NCBI GenBank assembly: GCA_015179125.1
Contig: WHVA01000584.1
Span: 1 to 64,000, forward strand
Length of the DNA: 64,000 nucleotides
From: Gautieria morchelliformis
Lineage: Eukaryota > Basidiomycota > Agaricomycetes > Gomphales > Gomphaceae
Reading direction: 5' to 3'
In this document: in pieces, positions 52,855 through 63,981 of the stretch
Numbering within the stretch: the first letter of the stretch is position 1
Layout: each line of letters opens with the position of its first letter
Translations under genes and position numbers: made by a program
Notes under the pieces: model-generated
Databases searched by the model: none
What the model was told of the DNA's origin: nothing
The model's input: only the letters and a program-made list of their open reading frames with translations

Positions 52855-53403
52855 ATGATCCAACAGAAGCCAGTGCATCATAGAAGGACAGTATCCTCAG
52901 CTATTGTAACAGCCAAAATGAGGCCTCGGTCAAATCTTACTCTTAAGGACAAGATTGACATTATTCAGTTCATGGTTGACAAACACTATCCACAGATTAC
53001 CCAAAAGGCCGTCATCAAACATTTTCACTCAAAATTCCCTGGTATAAAACAGCACACCATCTCAAGGATCTGGAATCAGCATGCCCAGCTCCTTAAACAT
53101 GTGGCAAAGAATCCAAGTGACTTGGCGTTTACCCGTAAACGTCAGGTGGAGCACCCTGAGCTTGATGATGCATTGAAGAAATGGGCACTGCAGGCACTAG
53201 GGAAAGGGTCAAAGTTGACAGGCGATCTCATACGGACAAAGGCATATGCCTTTCAAGAACTTCTCGGCATGCCAGTTACTGAGAGGCTGTTGTTCTCTAG
53301 TGGTTGGCTTGATTCTTTCAAGCAACGGATCAATTTAAAACAATTCAAGTCACATGGCAAGGCAGGATCAGTAAAAGAGACAAATGTAGCAGCATCAACG
53401 TTT
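52855..53403 (+). pseudogene. pogo transposase N-terminal part (CENP-B-like DNA-binding domain)
   Basis: The frame from ATG 52,855 encodes a first helix-turn-helix (RSNLTLKDKIDIIQFMVDKH, QKAVIKHFHSKFPGIKQHTI) and a second CENP-B-type domain (HPELDDALKKWALQALGKGS, LFSSGWLDSFKQRINLKQFK). The homologous sequence stops at about 53,403 (SVKETNVAAS); the remaining open codons to 53,466 read antisense to the inverted core and are not real. In active relatives the DDE domain would follow here on the same strand. Confidence 0.85.
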
Positions 53404-54297
53404 CTCCCTCCATTTCAACCATTTCTTCTGCTTTCAATTTGTTGCATTCTCCTATCTTGCGCTTAGCTAAGTCATCGATGGCCTGTTGCAGCAAATCAAT
53501 CGACGTTTGGACCGAACTGACAACGATTGTGGTATGGGGCAGTGAGGGGGATTGGTGTGGAGTGGACTGCCATCCAAAGCTCAAGGGGTCACTATTTTGG
53601 TATGTTTCCAGCAGGCTGCAATTGTTTCAGTGGTTATCACTCCCCAGGCTTCATCTGCCATCCTCATCGCCATCAGCTGGTCAATCCTCCATATGTCCTG
53701 CTCACCCCTCTCCTCTCTTTCGATCACATGCCTAATGTAGAACCTACGATAGTGGGATTTGAACGCCACTATGATTCCAGCATCACACGGCTGAATCCGG
53801 GACGTCATATTCGGGTCCAGTAATTCCACTCGAACATGGGTAAGTGTTGTAGAGTCCCAGATGTGTGAAGGTGTATTATCAATCAACAACAGGATCTTGC
53901 GTTGCTGACGTTGCATATGTCATTTAAGCCTGACAGCCAACTAGAAATCCAGTGAGCCACATTTTTTTTCTTCCTTGTAAACACCATTACTCACTGCTGA
54001 AATATGCTCCCAACCATCCAGGCCTTTTTGTTCCAGTAGTAATTGAAGCCAAGTTGTGCACCGGTCTTTTTTTGGAAGCACCGAGGCCATTGTGCGTGCC
54101 CTATAACTAGAGGCGCCAACTTCATACTGCCATCTGCACTCACTCCAAAGAGGTAAGTGATCTGAGTCTTGTCTCCTTTAATGCCTGACATATGTTCTAA
54201 TGCCAGTCCACGGTCTGGTGGCATACGAAAAAAAGCCCTGTTTCATCTGCATTAAATATGTCCTTGAGTGCGTATCCATCTGAGAAAAGGAGTGGAG
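53404..54297 (-). pseudogene. pogo transposase DDE core, inverted
   Basis: On the minus strand the core reads LFSDGYALKDIFNADETGLF (first aspartate in NADETGL), GIKGDKTQITYLFGVSADGS, APLVIGHAQWPRCFQKKTGA, WNKKAWMVGSIFQ, then QRKILLLIDNTPSHIWDSTT (second aspartate in LIDNTPSH), RIQPCDAGIIVAFKSHYRRF (third aspartate in QPCDAG). A homopolymer-length frameshift lies after ETGLFF, and a stop-containing stretch lies near 53,920-53,990. It ends DDLAKRKIGECNKLKAEEMV near 53,404. All three catalytic acids are kept, but the segment is on the strand opposite to its N- and C-terminal partners. Confidence 0.85.
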
Positions 54298-54568
54298 AGA
54301 TGAGGACATCGTTGAGCAAGCGATCACCGATGTTTCTCCTGAAGAAGCTATGGAAGTCAGCGATGATGAAGAGCACCCACCTCTCATGGCACCAGCGCAA
54401 GCCTTGCAGGCTGTAAGGGAACTGCAGTGCTATGCCCTAGCTCACAGCGGTCCAGAATGGGATGATGCAACCCAGCTGCTTCCCAAACTGACATGAGTTC
54501 TGCGCCAACAGCGAGAGGAGGCGCTTATGCAATCAACCCTAGATTCGTTTATCAATCGTGCGGTTTAG
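54298..54568 (+). pseudogene. pogo transposase C-terminal tail
   Basis: The plus frame reads DIVEQAITDVSPEEAMEVSD, then APAQALQAVRELQCYALAHS, and after one stop REEALMQSTLDSFINRAV. The final QSTLDSF block is the usual end of fungal pogo-type transposases (PIP-box-like). Being on plus, it fits the N-terminal part and not the neighbouring minus-strand core. Confidence 0.75.
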
Positions 54569-54676
54569 AACGGTCTAGAGAATATTTAGACAATTTTCAT
54601 AATTTTTTTGGGATAATTCAACATGTTTTCACACCCTCTCTGTGATAATGCATTATTGGGGGTCCGACTGTATATG

Positions 54677-55035
54677 TGTCATGACCCATTTATTTCTTGT
54701 ACCAAGCTATCCCTATTTTCCCTTTCACCACTCACTCCTCCTCTATTTTCGCTCCATTCACCCTTCGCCGAATTCGCCAAATGACCATTCGCTACTCACA
54801 TCATTCGCCAGTAGGCACACCATCAAAAACAATCAACATCCTTTACCTGGTGTGATGGTTCATCACTGGCCCCATCATCTTCCCAACTCAACCCCCTTTA
54901 GGTGTTCTTATGGCCAGAATGCATTTGTGGGACATCCTACCTGTAGATCATGTGGGATCAACCCAGCAGACAAAGCATCCATGCAGGGTAACATGTATGC
55001 AGGTCTCAAGGCATGTTTTCTTACATAGGTACCTT
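54677..55035 (+). repeat. TGTCATGA repeat family, copy R4
   Basis: It starts TGTCATGACCCATTTATTTC only 6 bp after the pogo element and holds all landmarks to GGCATGTTTTCTTACATAGG. Another truncated start (TGTCATGATTCGTTTATGC) follows at 55,037. Confidence 0.75.
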
Positions 55036-55378
55036 TTGTCATGATTCGTTTATGCTGCAAATCATCCCTCAACACACAGCGAATGACCTCCTGAACCAGC
55101 GAACAACTTCCCGAACCAGCGAATATCTTGCCAAAATATTTGTCGCCATACTGCTTTTGCATTCGCTATTCACATCATTCCTGCCAGGACCCCAGGTGTT
55201 GGGGCCATCATCCATCATAGAACCCATCATCTGTTAAACTCCCACTCCACGACAGACCCACATGCTCAGGACGCATTCGGATAGTGTCAGTTGCAGCCTC
55301 TGTGCAGGTTGGACTCAATGGGACTCATACCACTGCAGGGCAGGACAAATTAGCTTCGCTGAAGTTTTCACTATACAG

Positions 55379-55600
55379 TGGTCATGACTCATTCATTTCT
55401 TGTACCCAGCTATCCCTGTTTTCCCTTTCACCACTCTTCCATGTTCGCTTGGCTTTGCTCCATTCACTCTTTGCTCCATTCACTATTCACCACATTTGCC
55501 AAATGACCATTCGCTACTCGCATCATTCTCCAGTAGCCATGCCATCAAACACGATCGACATCCTTTACCCGGATTGATGGTTCATCACTGGTCCTATCAT
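55379..55600 (+). repeat. TGTCATGA repeat family, copy R5 (5' part)
   Basis: It begins GGTCATGACTCATTCATTTC and stops after GGTTCATCACTGG, just before copy R6. Confidence 0.7.
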
Positions 55601-55621
55601 GAATCGCAAGGAGGTGCAGGC

Positions 55622-56106
55622 TGTCATGACTCGTTTATTTCTTGTACCCAGCTATCCCTGTTTTCCCTTTCACCACTCTTCCATGTTCGCTCGGCTTCAC
55701 TCCATTCACTCTTTGCTCCATTCACTCTTTGCTCCATTCACTCTTTGCTCCATTCACTCTTTGCTCCATTCACTCTTTGCTCCATTCACTCTTTGCTCCA
55801 TTCACTCTTTGCTCCATTCACTATTCGCCACATTCGCCAAATGACCGTTCACTACTCGCATCATTTGCCAGCAGGCACGCCATCAAACACGATCGACATC
55901 CTTTACCCGGATTGATGGTTCATCACTGGTCACATCATCTTCCCAACTCAACCCCCTTTGGGTGTTCCTATGGCCGGAATGCATTCGCGGGATGTCCTAC
56001 CCGTAGATCATGTGGGATCAACCCAGCAGACCAAGAGTCCGTGCAGGGTAACATGTATGCAGGTCTCAAGGTGTGTTTGGTACCTTCGCCCTCTTTCCTC
56101 CCCGTC
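55622..56106 (+). repeat. TGTCATGA repeat family, copy R6
   Basis: It starts TGTCATGACTCGTTTATTTC and runs through GTGGGATCAACCCAGCAGAC to CTCTTTCCTCCCCGTC, where the LTR of Gypsy B begins. It carries an expanded 15-bp minisatellite. Confidence 0.75.
55699..55831 (+). repeat. 15-bp minisatellite, 8 units
   Basis: The unit CTTTGCTCCATTCACT-like, period 15 bp, occurs as eight CTCCATTCACT cores. Copy R5 has only one or two units at the same place, so the array expanded within this repeat copy. Confidence 0.85.
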
Positions 56107-56200
56107 TGTAAGGACCCGGCCTTTGGCCGGTTACTTACCGGTATAACCTTTCTTCCGAGCCAAGCCTTGTGATACTCGTGCCCGAGTACTGGTGATTCTA

Positions 56201-56698
56201 TGTTGTGTGCATTTATGCTCCTGCACCAAAATCAAGCATAATATATTCAATTTGTTATATGGTTTTTCAATCTCTTCTCGCATTGTTCTTGTCCCATGCA
56301 TCCATTTCTCTGATTATTTTCGAAATTTTCCTGCCACTCCTTACCTCTCCATTTCATCTTGTTATTTCTATTTTCACAAGCGGCTGCACCCAGCGGAGTC
56401 TGAAATGACTTCGACGCGCGAGCTCTTGGGCGCTAAAGGGCCGGGTAGTAGTACATGCACAGTGAGACAGATTTCCCCCTCTCTCAGTGACAACTAAATT
56501 CACTGAGAGAGGCGAGTAAATTAGTCTAGTATTCTTTCGATTTATTGACCTAGAAATCCTCTGTAGTGAATTGTTTTCTAGGTAGTGTATAATATATTTA
56601 TAGTGACAACTAAATTCACTGAGAGAGTGAATTGTTTTCTAGTCTATTCTTTTGAGCAACAAGTCCATACCTACTGCCTATAATTCCTGTCCTCTACA
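56201..56698 (+). repeat. Copia 5' LTR
   Basis: 498 bp, beginning TGTTGTGTGCATTTATG and ending TCCTCTACA. It contains two copies of GTGACAACTAAATTCACTGA with the palindromic core of the AGAG-bounded motif near 56,485 and 56,601. Confidence 0.95.
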
Positions 56699-56703
56699 GG
56701 GTT

Positions 56704-59700
56704 ATGGGCCCCAGAGACACTTCTGAGAAGCTATTGGGTGTTGAGAAGCTTGCTACTGATGGAAGTAATTGGCCATTGTGGCGAGCCACTCTCATCAGCT
56801 ATTTCGAGTCCAAAAATCTACTCAAGCATGTAGAAGGGAGAGTCACTCGACCTCCTGATCCTCCAGTCATGCCCCCAGGCCATATTCTTACAGAAGCTGA
56901 GGAAACTCAGATGGATAAGGCCGAGGAGAAGCTGGAGAGATACCTTGCTAGAGAAGGACTAGCCAAGACCCAAATCATCGTCTCAGTGTCAGAGTCATTA
57001 GCCCTGATGCTACAGAAGCAGAAGACAGCAAAAGAGACTTGGGATGCACTGGTCAATGAAATGACCAAAAAGCCCAAGATGGTCCTCACCAGCCTGCAGA
57101 GACAACTCTGCAGTATGAGATGTCCTGAGGATGGAGACTTGAGAGATCATTTGGACAAGGCCCAAGACCTATATGCTCGTCTTAATGAGATGGGAGCCAG
57201 AGTTTCTGAAGAAGAATTCATGGACATTATCCTTGCGTCACTTCCACCATCCTATGAGGCAGTCATGAACGCCCTTACCAATTCGCTTGAAGAATGCGGG
57301 ATGCCATTAGTCCCTGATAATATTATTAGGGTACTAAAGGCTCAGTATGACAGGAAGAAAACACTCCCGCAAGAAGAGCAGGTGTTTATTGGTTCATCTA
57401 CTAAGAAGGACCAGAAGGCGCAGAAGGTGCATGTATGCACCAACTGCAAAAAGCCTGGACATTCCATCGAAAATTGCTGGGCTAAAGGAGGTGGTAAAGA
57501 AGGTCAAGGACCATGTCAGAAGAAAAAAGCCAAAGGCAAGAAGAAGAAGGGTAAAGCAAAAGCGAATGTTGCCGAAGAAGAGTCCTCTTCTGAGGAAAGT
57601 GATGATGGGCATCTTGCCTTCACCAATTTCGACGAGTGCTCTAATTTCAATCTGAGCACATCCTCAGGAGTTATAGTCATACTCGACACCGGAACGACAT
57701 CACATATGACTCCTCACAAAAATTTATTGAGGAACTACTGTCAATTCTCACAGCCGAGGACTATCCGAGCAGCCAACAAAGGCACCTTTGATGCCTTCGG
57801 TTCAGGACTGCTTGTATTATCCAATAAGGTTGGAGATAAAACAGTAGAAGTCACGTTGCAAGATACATATTATGCTCCAAAAATTGCTGCTACCCTCGTC
57901 TCGATCGGTCAGTGCGATGATGCTGGCTACGATATTCCACTCGGTGGCCAGAAATGCACGATATCTAACGCTGCTGGAAAGGTATTGATGCAAGAACCGA
58001 AGGTCAATGGTTTATATCGACTAGACCTCCAGTCACCAAGTGCTCAAGCCCATATGTGTTTGTCTGCCATGGAAATTCATCAGAAAATGGGGGACATCTC
58101 ACAGAAGTCCCTACAACATCTATTAAATCATGGCATGATATTGGGCATTGAACTGAGCTCCACAGGCGATAGAATTGTCTGTGATGCGTGTATTCAGGCC
58201 AAGATTGCACGCAAACCTCTTCCTCGAGAACCCAGAGACTGAACATCAAAATTCGGTGACAGAATTTATTCTGATGTCTGGGGACCTGCAAGACACCTCA
58301 CGATCGATAAAAAGTCATATTATGTCTCTTTTATCGATGACTACTCAAGAGAATCGGTGATCTATCTCATGGCCAACAAATCAGAAGCATTTTCAAAGTA
58401 CAAGCTCTACGAGGCTTTAATGCTTCGACAGAGAAATGTGCACATCAAGGCACTTGTTTCTGATCGAGGGGGCGAGTATACGAGCTCTGAATTCGAACAG
58501 CATCTAGCCAAACAAGGCACAAAGCATCAGTTGACGGTACACGACACACCAGAGTCTAATGGTGTTGCCGAACGTCTGAACCGAACTCTCACTGAGAGAA
58601 CTCGTGCCATGCTGTTAGAATCAGGCCTTCCTAAGATATTATGGGGCTATGCGATACAGCATGCCAATTATCTTAGGAATAGGACGCATACAAGAGCTCT
58701 ACCGGATAAAACGCCCTACGAGATGATTCACCATGAGAAACCGAATCTCAAAGACATTCATGCGTGGGGAACTGAAATCTACATTAAAGTCACTCAGGGA
58801 GATAAATTGGCAGCTCATGCCAAGAGAGCTCGGTGGATAGGAATTTCTGCGCAGAGCCATGGTCATTATGTTTATTGGCCTGACTCGCACAAAGTTTCTG
58901 TCGAGCAGAACGTTGTGTTTGATTCAGAGATGAAGAAGGGAAAGGTCCCAATCATTTCTATTGAGGAATCCAAGCTACCTACGTCTAGAGAAGAGAAGAA
59001 GGCCATTCCGGCATCAGTGCCTGTGCCCAGTCACTTAGTCAGTGAAGAGGCAAAAATTGAAGAAATTGATGAAAGTGCACCAGAGGAATATCTCGAAGAG
59101 CTGCAACCTATTCAAGGAGTTGATGACAGACCTAGAGAAGCTGAACCGATAAGGAGAAGCGAAAGGATCCATCAACAACAAGTGCAGCCGGCCCCATCAG
59201 GTCCCGTAACAAGATCTCAAACTCAGAGACAAGCTGGCGCACATATGACTACGCTAGCTTATGAGGACGTTGAGGACCAAAAAGAAGATTTATTCGACCA
59301 AGAATTATCCTCCGAGATTGATGGCATCAGTAGCTATGAGTGTGCCATCAGTGCGTTTCTAACCGACGGTCAAAATAATAACAAGGCGCCGGATTTGAGT
59401 CAAATTGAACCTAGAAATGCAGATGAAGCTCTGAATAATCCTATGTGGAAGAAATCAATGGACAAAGAGAACGATGCCCTAATCGACAAGGGAGTGTGGG
59501 AACGAGCCAAATCACCTCCTGGAGCCAATATTGTCGGTAATAAATGGGTCTACCTTTGGAAGCGTAATCCAGAAGGGAAACCAATAGTACCTAAATCGAG
59601 AATGGTCGCCCAAGGCTTCACGCAGAAGTTTGGAGTCGACTATGATGAGACATACTCACCTGTTGCTCGATTATCCTCCCTACGGATCATATGCGCCATT

Positions 59701-60945
59701 GCTGCTAGGAATGACTGGCCTATTCATCAAATGGACGTGGACTATGCATACCTCAATGCTACGTTGCCTGAACCTATTTACATGAAGCAGCCGTATGGAT
59801 ATGAGTTCGGAGACAAGGACGAAGTGCTACTTTTAAAGAAAGCACTCTATGGCCTCAAACAATCTGGAAGAGAATGGTACAAATGTCTAAGTGGTGAATT
59901 CCACAAGTTAGGATTCACTACGTCAGCCACAGATGGGGCAGTATTTTATAGACGTGGCGGAAAGGGGCATGTGATCATTGCAACAGCTGTGGACGACCTT
60001 ACCATCACAGCTGAGAATCAGTCAGTCCTGGATGAAGTCAAGCGAGATCTTGCTCAGGTCTTCAGTATGACAGATCTAGGCGAGATTCATTGGCTATTGA
60101 ATCTTAAAATCGAAAGAGACTGGCAGAAGAAAACTATTGCAATTTCACAACCTGCATACATCGAGAAGATCATCAAAAAATTCAATCTCGAAGATGCAAA
60201 GACTTATGCTACACCTCTTGATCCAGCCGTAAAATTATCTAAAGACCAATGTCCTTCTACAGAGAGAGGCAAGAAAGCCATGTCGAAGTTTCCATACAGG
60301 CAAGCCATAGGATCACTGATGTGGGCAGCTGTAGCCACTCGACCTGACATTGCATTTGCAGTGTCATTACTCTCGCAATTCCTCGAAAATCCAGGTGGCA
60401 CACATTGGAATGCAGTTAAACGTGTCTTCAAATATTTGAAAGGCACGAAGCATTACAAGCTCACACTTGGAAGAAATCGAGACGGCTTGATGGGGTATTC
60501 AGATGCAGATTGGGGTTCACAGAGTCATAGGTGTTCGTATTCGGCATACTTATTTCAGATTGATGGAGGCACTGTTTCATGGAGTTGCCAGAAACAGTCG
60601 ATAGTAGCCCTCTCATCAACTGAAGCCGAATTCGTCGCCCTGACCCATGCGGGCAAAGAGGCTCTCTGGATGCGCCATTTTATTTCTGAAATATTCCAAC
60701 CACTGAACAGACCCATCCAAGTTTATTCAGACAATCAATCAGCCATTACAATCACATATGGCACCCAACAACATACAAGAACCAAACATTTCGACATCAG
60801 ATTATATTTCCTTCGAGATATAATCAAAAATCAACAAGCCAAGCTCGTTTATTTGCCAACTGAACAAATGTTGGCAGATATCCTCACTAAAGGACTTCCT
60901 AGTCCTAGAGTGAAAATCCTCAACGAGCAAATCGGAATATATTAA
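56704..60945 (+). other. Copia gag-pol region: Gag, protease, integrase, RT, RNase H
   Basis: Domains in order: Gag with WPLWRATLISYFESKNLLKH; a basic zinc knuckle CTNCKKPGHSIENCW; aspartic protease with VILDTGTTSHMTPHK; the pre-integrase zinc region (CDACIQAKIARK); integrase core with VSDRGGEYTSSEFEQHLAKQ and ESNGVAERLNRTLTERTRAM; reverse transcriptase with YAYLNATLPEPIYMKQPYG and the catalytic AVDDLTIT; and RNase H with GYSDADWGSQ and TKHFDIRLYFLRDIIKNQQA, ending near ADILTKGLPSPRVK. The order integrase before RT defines Copia. Confidence 0.95.
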
Positions 60946-60958
60946 GCTTGAGGGGGCG

Positions 60959-61456
60959 TGTTGGGTGCATTTATGCTCCTGCACCAAAATCAAGCATAAT
61001 ATATTCAATTTGTTGTATGGTTTTTCAATCTCTTCTCGCATTGTTCTTGTCCCATGCATCCATTTCTCTGATTATTTTCGAAATTTTCCTGCCACTCCTT
61101 ACCTCTCCATTTCATCTTGTTATTTCTATTTTCACAAGCGGCTGCACCCAGTGGAGTCTGAAATGACTTCGACGCGCAAGCTCTTGGGCGCTAAAGGGCC
61201 GGGTAGTAGTACATGCACAGTGAGACAGATTTCCCCCTCTCTCAGTGACAACTAAATTCACTGAGAGAGGCGAGTAAATTAGTCTAGTATTCTTTCGATT
61301 TATTGACCTAGAAATCCTCTGTAGTGAATTGTTTTCTAGGTAGTGTATAATATATTTATAGTGACAACTAAATTCACTGAGAGAGTGAATTGTTTTCTAG
61401 TCTATTCTTTTGAGCAACAAGTCCATACCTACTGCCTATAATTCCTGTCCTCTACA
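60959..61456 (+). repeat. Copia 3' LTR
   Basis: 498 bp, beginning TGTTGGGTGCATTTATG and ending TCCTCTACA, about 99% identical to the 5' LTR. Confidence 0.95.
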
Positions 61457-61461
61457 TTCTA

Positions 61462-61912
61462 ATCCTGCGCCCAAGCCCAAGCCTGAGCCCGAGCTAGAGC
61501 TCATATCCGACCTTGACCCCATGCCCAAATCCCCTTAGTTACTGATTCCGCTCCACCACGCATCATTCATATATTACCTCGCCCTGACCTTCCCCCGCAT
61601 TTGATCGCCCCTGACTTGTACCATTGCTCATATATAAACCCCCCTTGTATGCATTCCTACTCCTCAGTCTGAAAATCAACTATTGTATACTTTGATCCCT
61701 AGTTATTTTCTAAGCCTTGCCTCTTAAGCCAAACCTCGCCTCTTATTCGTTTGCCTCCGAAGTTGGGACTCGTGCGTAGAGTCGGCGCAGCACATAAGCT
61801 GAAGCCTAGTCCCTCTCTGACTTCCCTATCAGAACCTCACCCCGTAACCTCGGACCGTACCTCAGGTTACGCCCCGAGCTCGGTCAACCTTACGAAGGAT
61901 CTTATCGTAACA
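61462..61912 (+). repeat. Gypsy B 5' LTR, distal part after the Copia insertion
   Basis: It contains ATCATTCATATATTACCTCG and CATATATAAACCCCCCTTG, a likely TATA region, and then sequence homologous to 12,576-12,760 and 24,099-24,287 in reverse orientation. Confidence 0.9.
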
Positions 61913-62013
61913 GTATTTTCAGACTGCTTACACCCTACGTATCCCTTTACTTCACTATGTCCATGATAACTTGTTCCCGCACCCTTCGGGGTATCTCAGA
62001 ACAATGACGTTTC

Positions 62014-63981
62014 TTGGAAGCCCCCGACGATTCACCACCGTCCCTGGGGATACCCCTCGCAGACCCCGCCAAGCCTAGTAACAAAGGCAAAGGTAGGGCT
62101 GACCCAGGTGACCCTTCAGGTGAGCCAGGTGATAGCTCTGGAGGTTCTGACAACAACCGGGACCTTCCCAACCTGCCACCTGAGGACCTCGGTGACCTCG
62201 AGGACAACGAGCTAATGCGTCAAGTATTCATCAAGCTCGCAAAACCTCGCGAGTCCGAAGCAGGAGCCAAGGTCAAGGAACCAGATAGTTACAATGGTAC
62301 TGACCAGGCCAAGCTTCGCACCTTCTTCCTCCAATGTGTACTTAACTTCTGAGACCACCCTTCAGCCTTCAAAACTGGGGCCTTGAAGGTACAGTATGCT
62401 ATCTCTTACCTGTCTGGTTCGGCTCTACAATACTTTGAACCGGCGATCCTCGGCGAGGTCCAACCCGAGCCAGATTGGCTCGAGGACTGGGACAGCTTCA
62501 AGGCCGAGCTTGAGCTCAACTTTGGCCCATACGACAATGCTTCCCAAGCCGAGATCGACCTCGAGAAGATCGTTATGAAAGAGCATCACAAGGCCGCACG
62601 ATTCTTTATCGACTTCACCCGAGCTTCGACTCGGACTCAGTGGAATGACGCGGCCCTCCGACACTTCGCCTACAAGGGCTTGGCCAAACAACTCAAGGAC
62701 GATTTGCTTCACTTACCTCGATTCCGCAGCCTCGCCGAGCTTAGGAACTTCACGCTGGAATGCGACAGCCGTTACTGGGAGCATAAGGAATACGATGCTA
62801 TGATCAATGGTCGTAGCTCCCAGCCCGCGCACACTGCTAATCAGTCCAGCAGCAATGCCACTAACAACAATCAGTCTGCCAGCGGTTCCAATAACAACAA
62901 GAACCACAACAAGACCAACAACCACGGCAAGGGTTCCGACAACAACTCTTCGAACAACAAGAGCCAGCCTGACATATCGAGCAAGCTCGGGAAGGACGGT
63001 TAACTACTTCCTGAGGAACGCCAACGTCGGGTCGACCAGGGCCTTTGCCTGCTTTGCGGCACCAAAGGCCACATCATCAAGGACTGCCCGAAGAACAAGT
63101 CTACCAATGGTAGTGGTTCTAAAGGTCAGGCAGCAAAGACCCCGAACGAGGGGACTTCGGCCTCCATTACGGAGGTGAAAAAATAGGTAGCAACCTCGGA
63201 ACCACACGATCCGAGGATTGCGGTAACCTCACCCATGTGCTCAGACTCAGTGCCGCTTCTCCTTCATTGTCCAAAGATTCCCTTAATGTAAACCTAACCT
63301 CCCCTTCACTTCCCGACATCTCTTTGGTTGCATTAGTTGACTGCGGGTCTTCTGATTGTTTTATTGAATCCAGATTTGTCCAGAAGTACTCTATGCCTGC
63401 TTATCCTGTCTCTCCCTATACCCTTGAAACTATTTGATGGTAGTACTAACACTACCATTACCCAAGCTCTAGACCTCTGTATCTGCTTTCCGACTGGCGA
63501 ACAACAATGGGTTACCTTCTACGTAACCTCGCTCGACTCGAGTTGCTCGGTGGTACTTGGCCACAACTGACTCACCCACTACAATCCATCGATTGACTGG
63601 GTATTGGGCAGTATTACTTTCAAGACCATCGATTTGACTACGACTCCAGTGACCGCGGCGACTTCAGCCCACTCAGCTTCGGCTACGACATCGACTTCGC
63701 CTACGGCATCTTCGCCTCCACCTTCGACCTCACCTCAGAACTCGCCTCCGAAGTTGCAAGCACCCCTCATGTCCCTAATCAATGCACCCGCTTTCATGCG
63801 CGCATCCAGATTAGAAGGGTCCGAAGTGTTTCAGCTCAATCTGGCTTCGCCTGAGCTCATGGCCCGAGGAGCAACATCAGGAGGAAGCTCTCCCAAGCTT
63901 TCTGAGAACGTTAAGAAACATGTTCCTGAAGTATATCACGAATTTCAGATGTGTTTAGCAAAGCACGCGCTGACACTATAG
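62014..63981 (+). other. Gypsy B gag and protease region
   Basis: Gag blocks: QAKLRTFFLQCVLNF, EPDWLEDWDSFKAELELNFG, HKAARFFIDFTRASTRTQWN, LRNFTLECDSRYWEHKEYDA, an Asn-rich run, then a zinc knuckle (LCLLCG-like, KATSS). Protease-like blocks follow: ALVDCGSSDCFIESRFVQKY and QQWVTFYVTSLDSSCSVVLG. The linker towards reverse transcriptase reads SPPKLQAPLMSLINAPAFMR and EVFQLNLASPEL. The region is homologous to 17,228-22,400 of element A. Confidence 0.88.

Larger units (their letters stand above)
52451..54670. mobile_element. pogo-type (Tc1/mariner superfamily) transposon with an internal inversion
   Basis: The element is 2,220 bp with perfect 23-bp terminal inverted repeats (CAGTCGGACCCCCAATAATG at the left) and TA on both sides (52,449-52,450 and 54,671-54,672), the hallmark of the superfamily. 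A transposase with CENP-B-like DNA-binding domains and a DDE core is encoded, but its parts lie on different strands: the N-terminus and C-terminus on plus, the catalytic middle on minus. An internal inversion of about 53,400-54,297 explains this. The identical ends suggest the element moved fairly recently. Confidence 0.92.
56201..61456 (+). mobile_element. Ty1/Copia LTR element, young, nested in the Gypsy B LTR
   Basis: The element is 5,256 bp with two 498-bp LTRs (56,201-56,698 and 60,959-61,456) and perfect 5-bp TTCTA duplications (56,196-56,200 and 61,457-61,461). I count four differences between the LTRs, about 99% identity, so the insertion is recent. A purine tract GAGGGGGCG precedes the 3' LTR. 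All Copia domains are recognisable in order. It looks almost whole, with about one break in the coding region. Confidence 0.95.

Noticed and set aside
55699-55831. Regular repeat that could be taken for a CRISPR-like array
   Set aside because: The 15-bp units are contiguous without spacers and lie in a eukaryotic interspersed repeat; it is a minisatellite.
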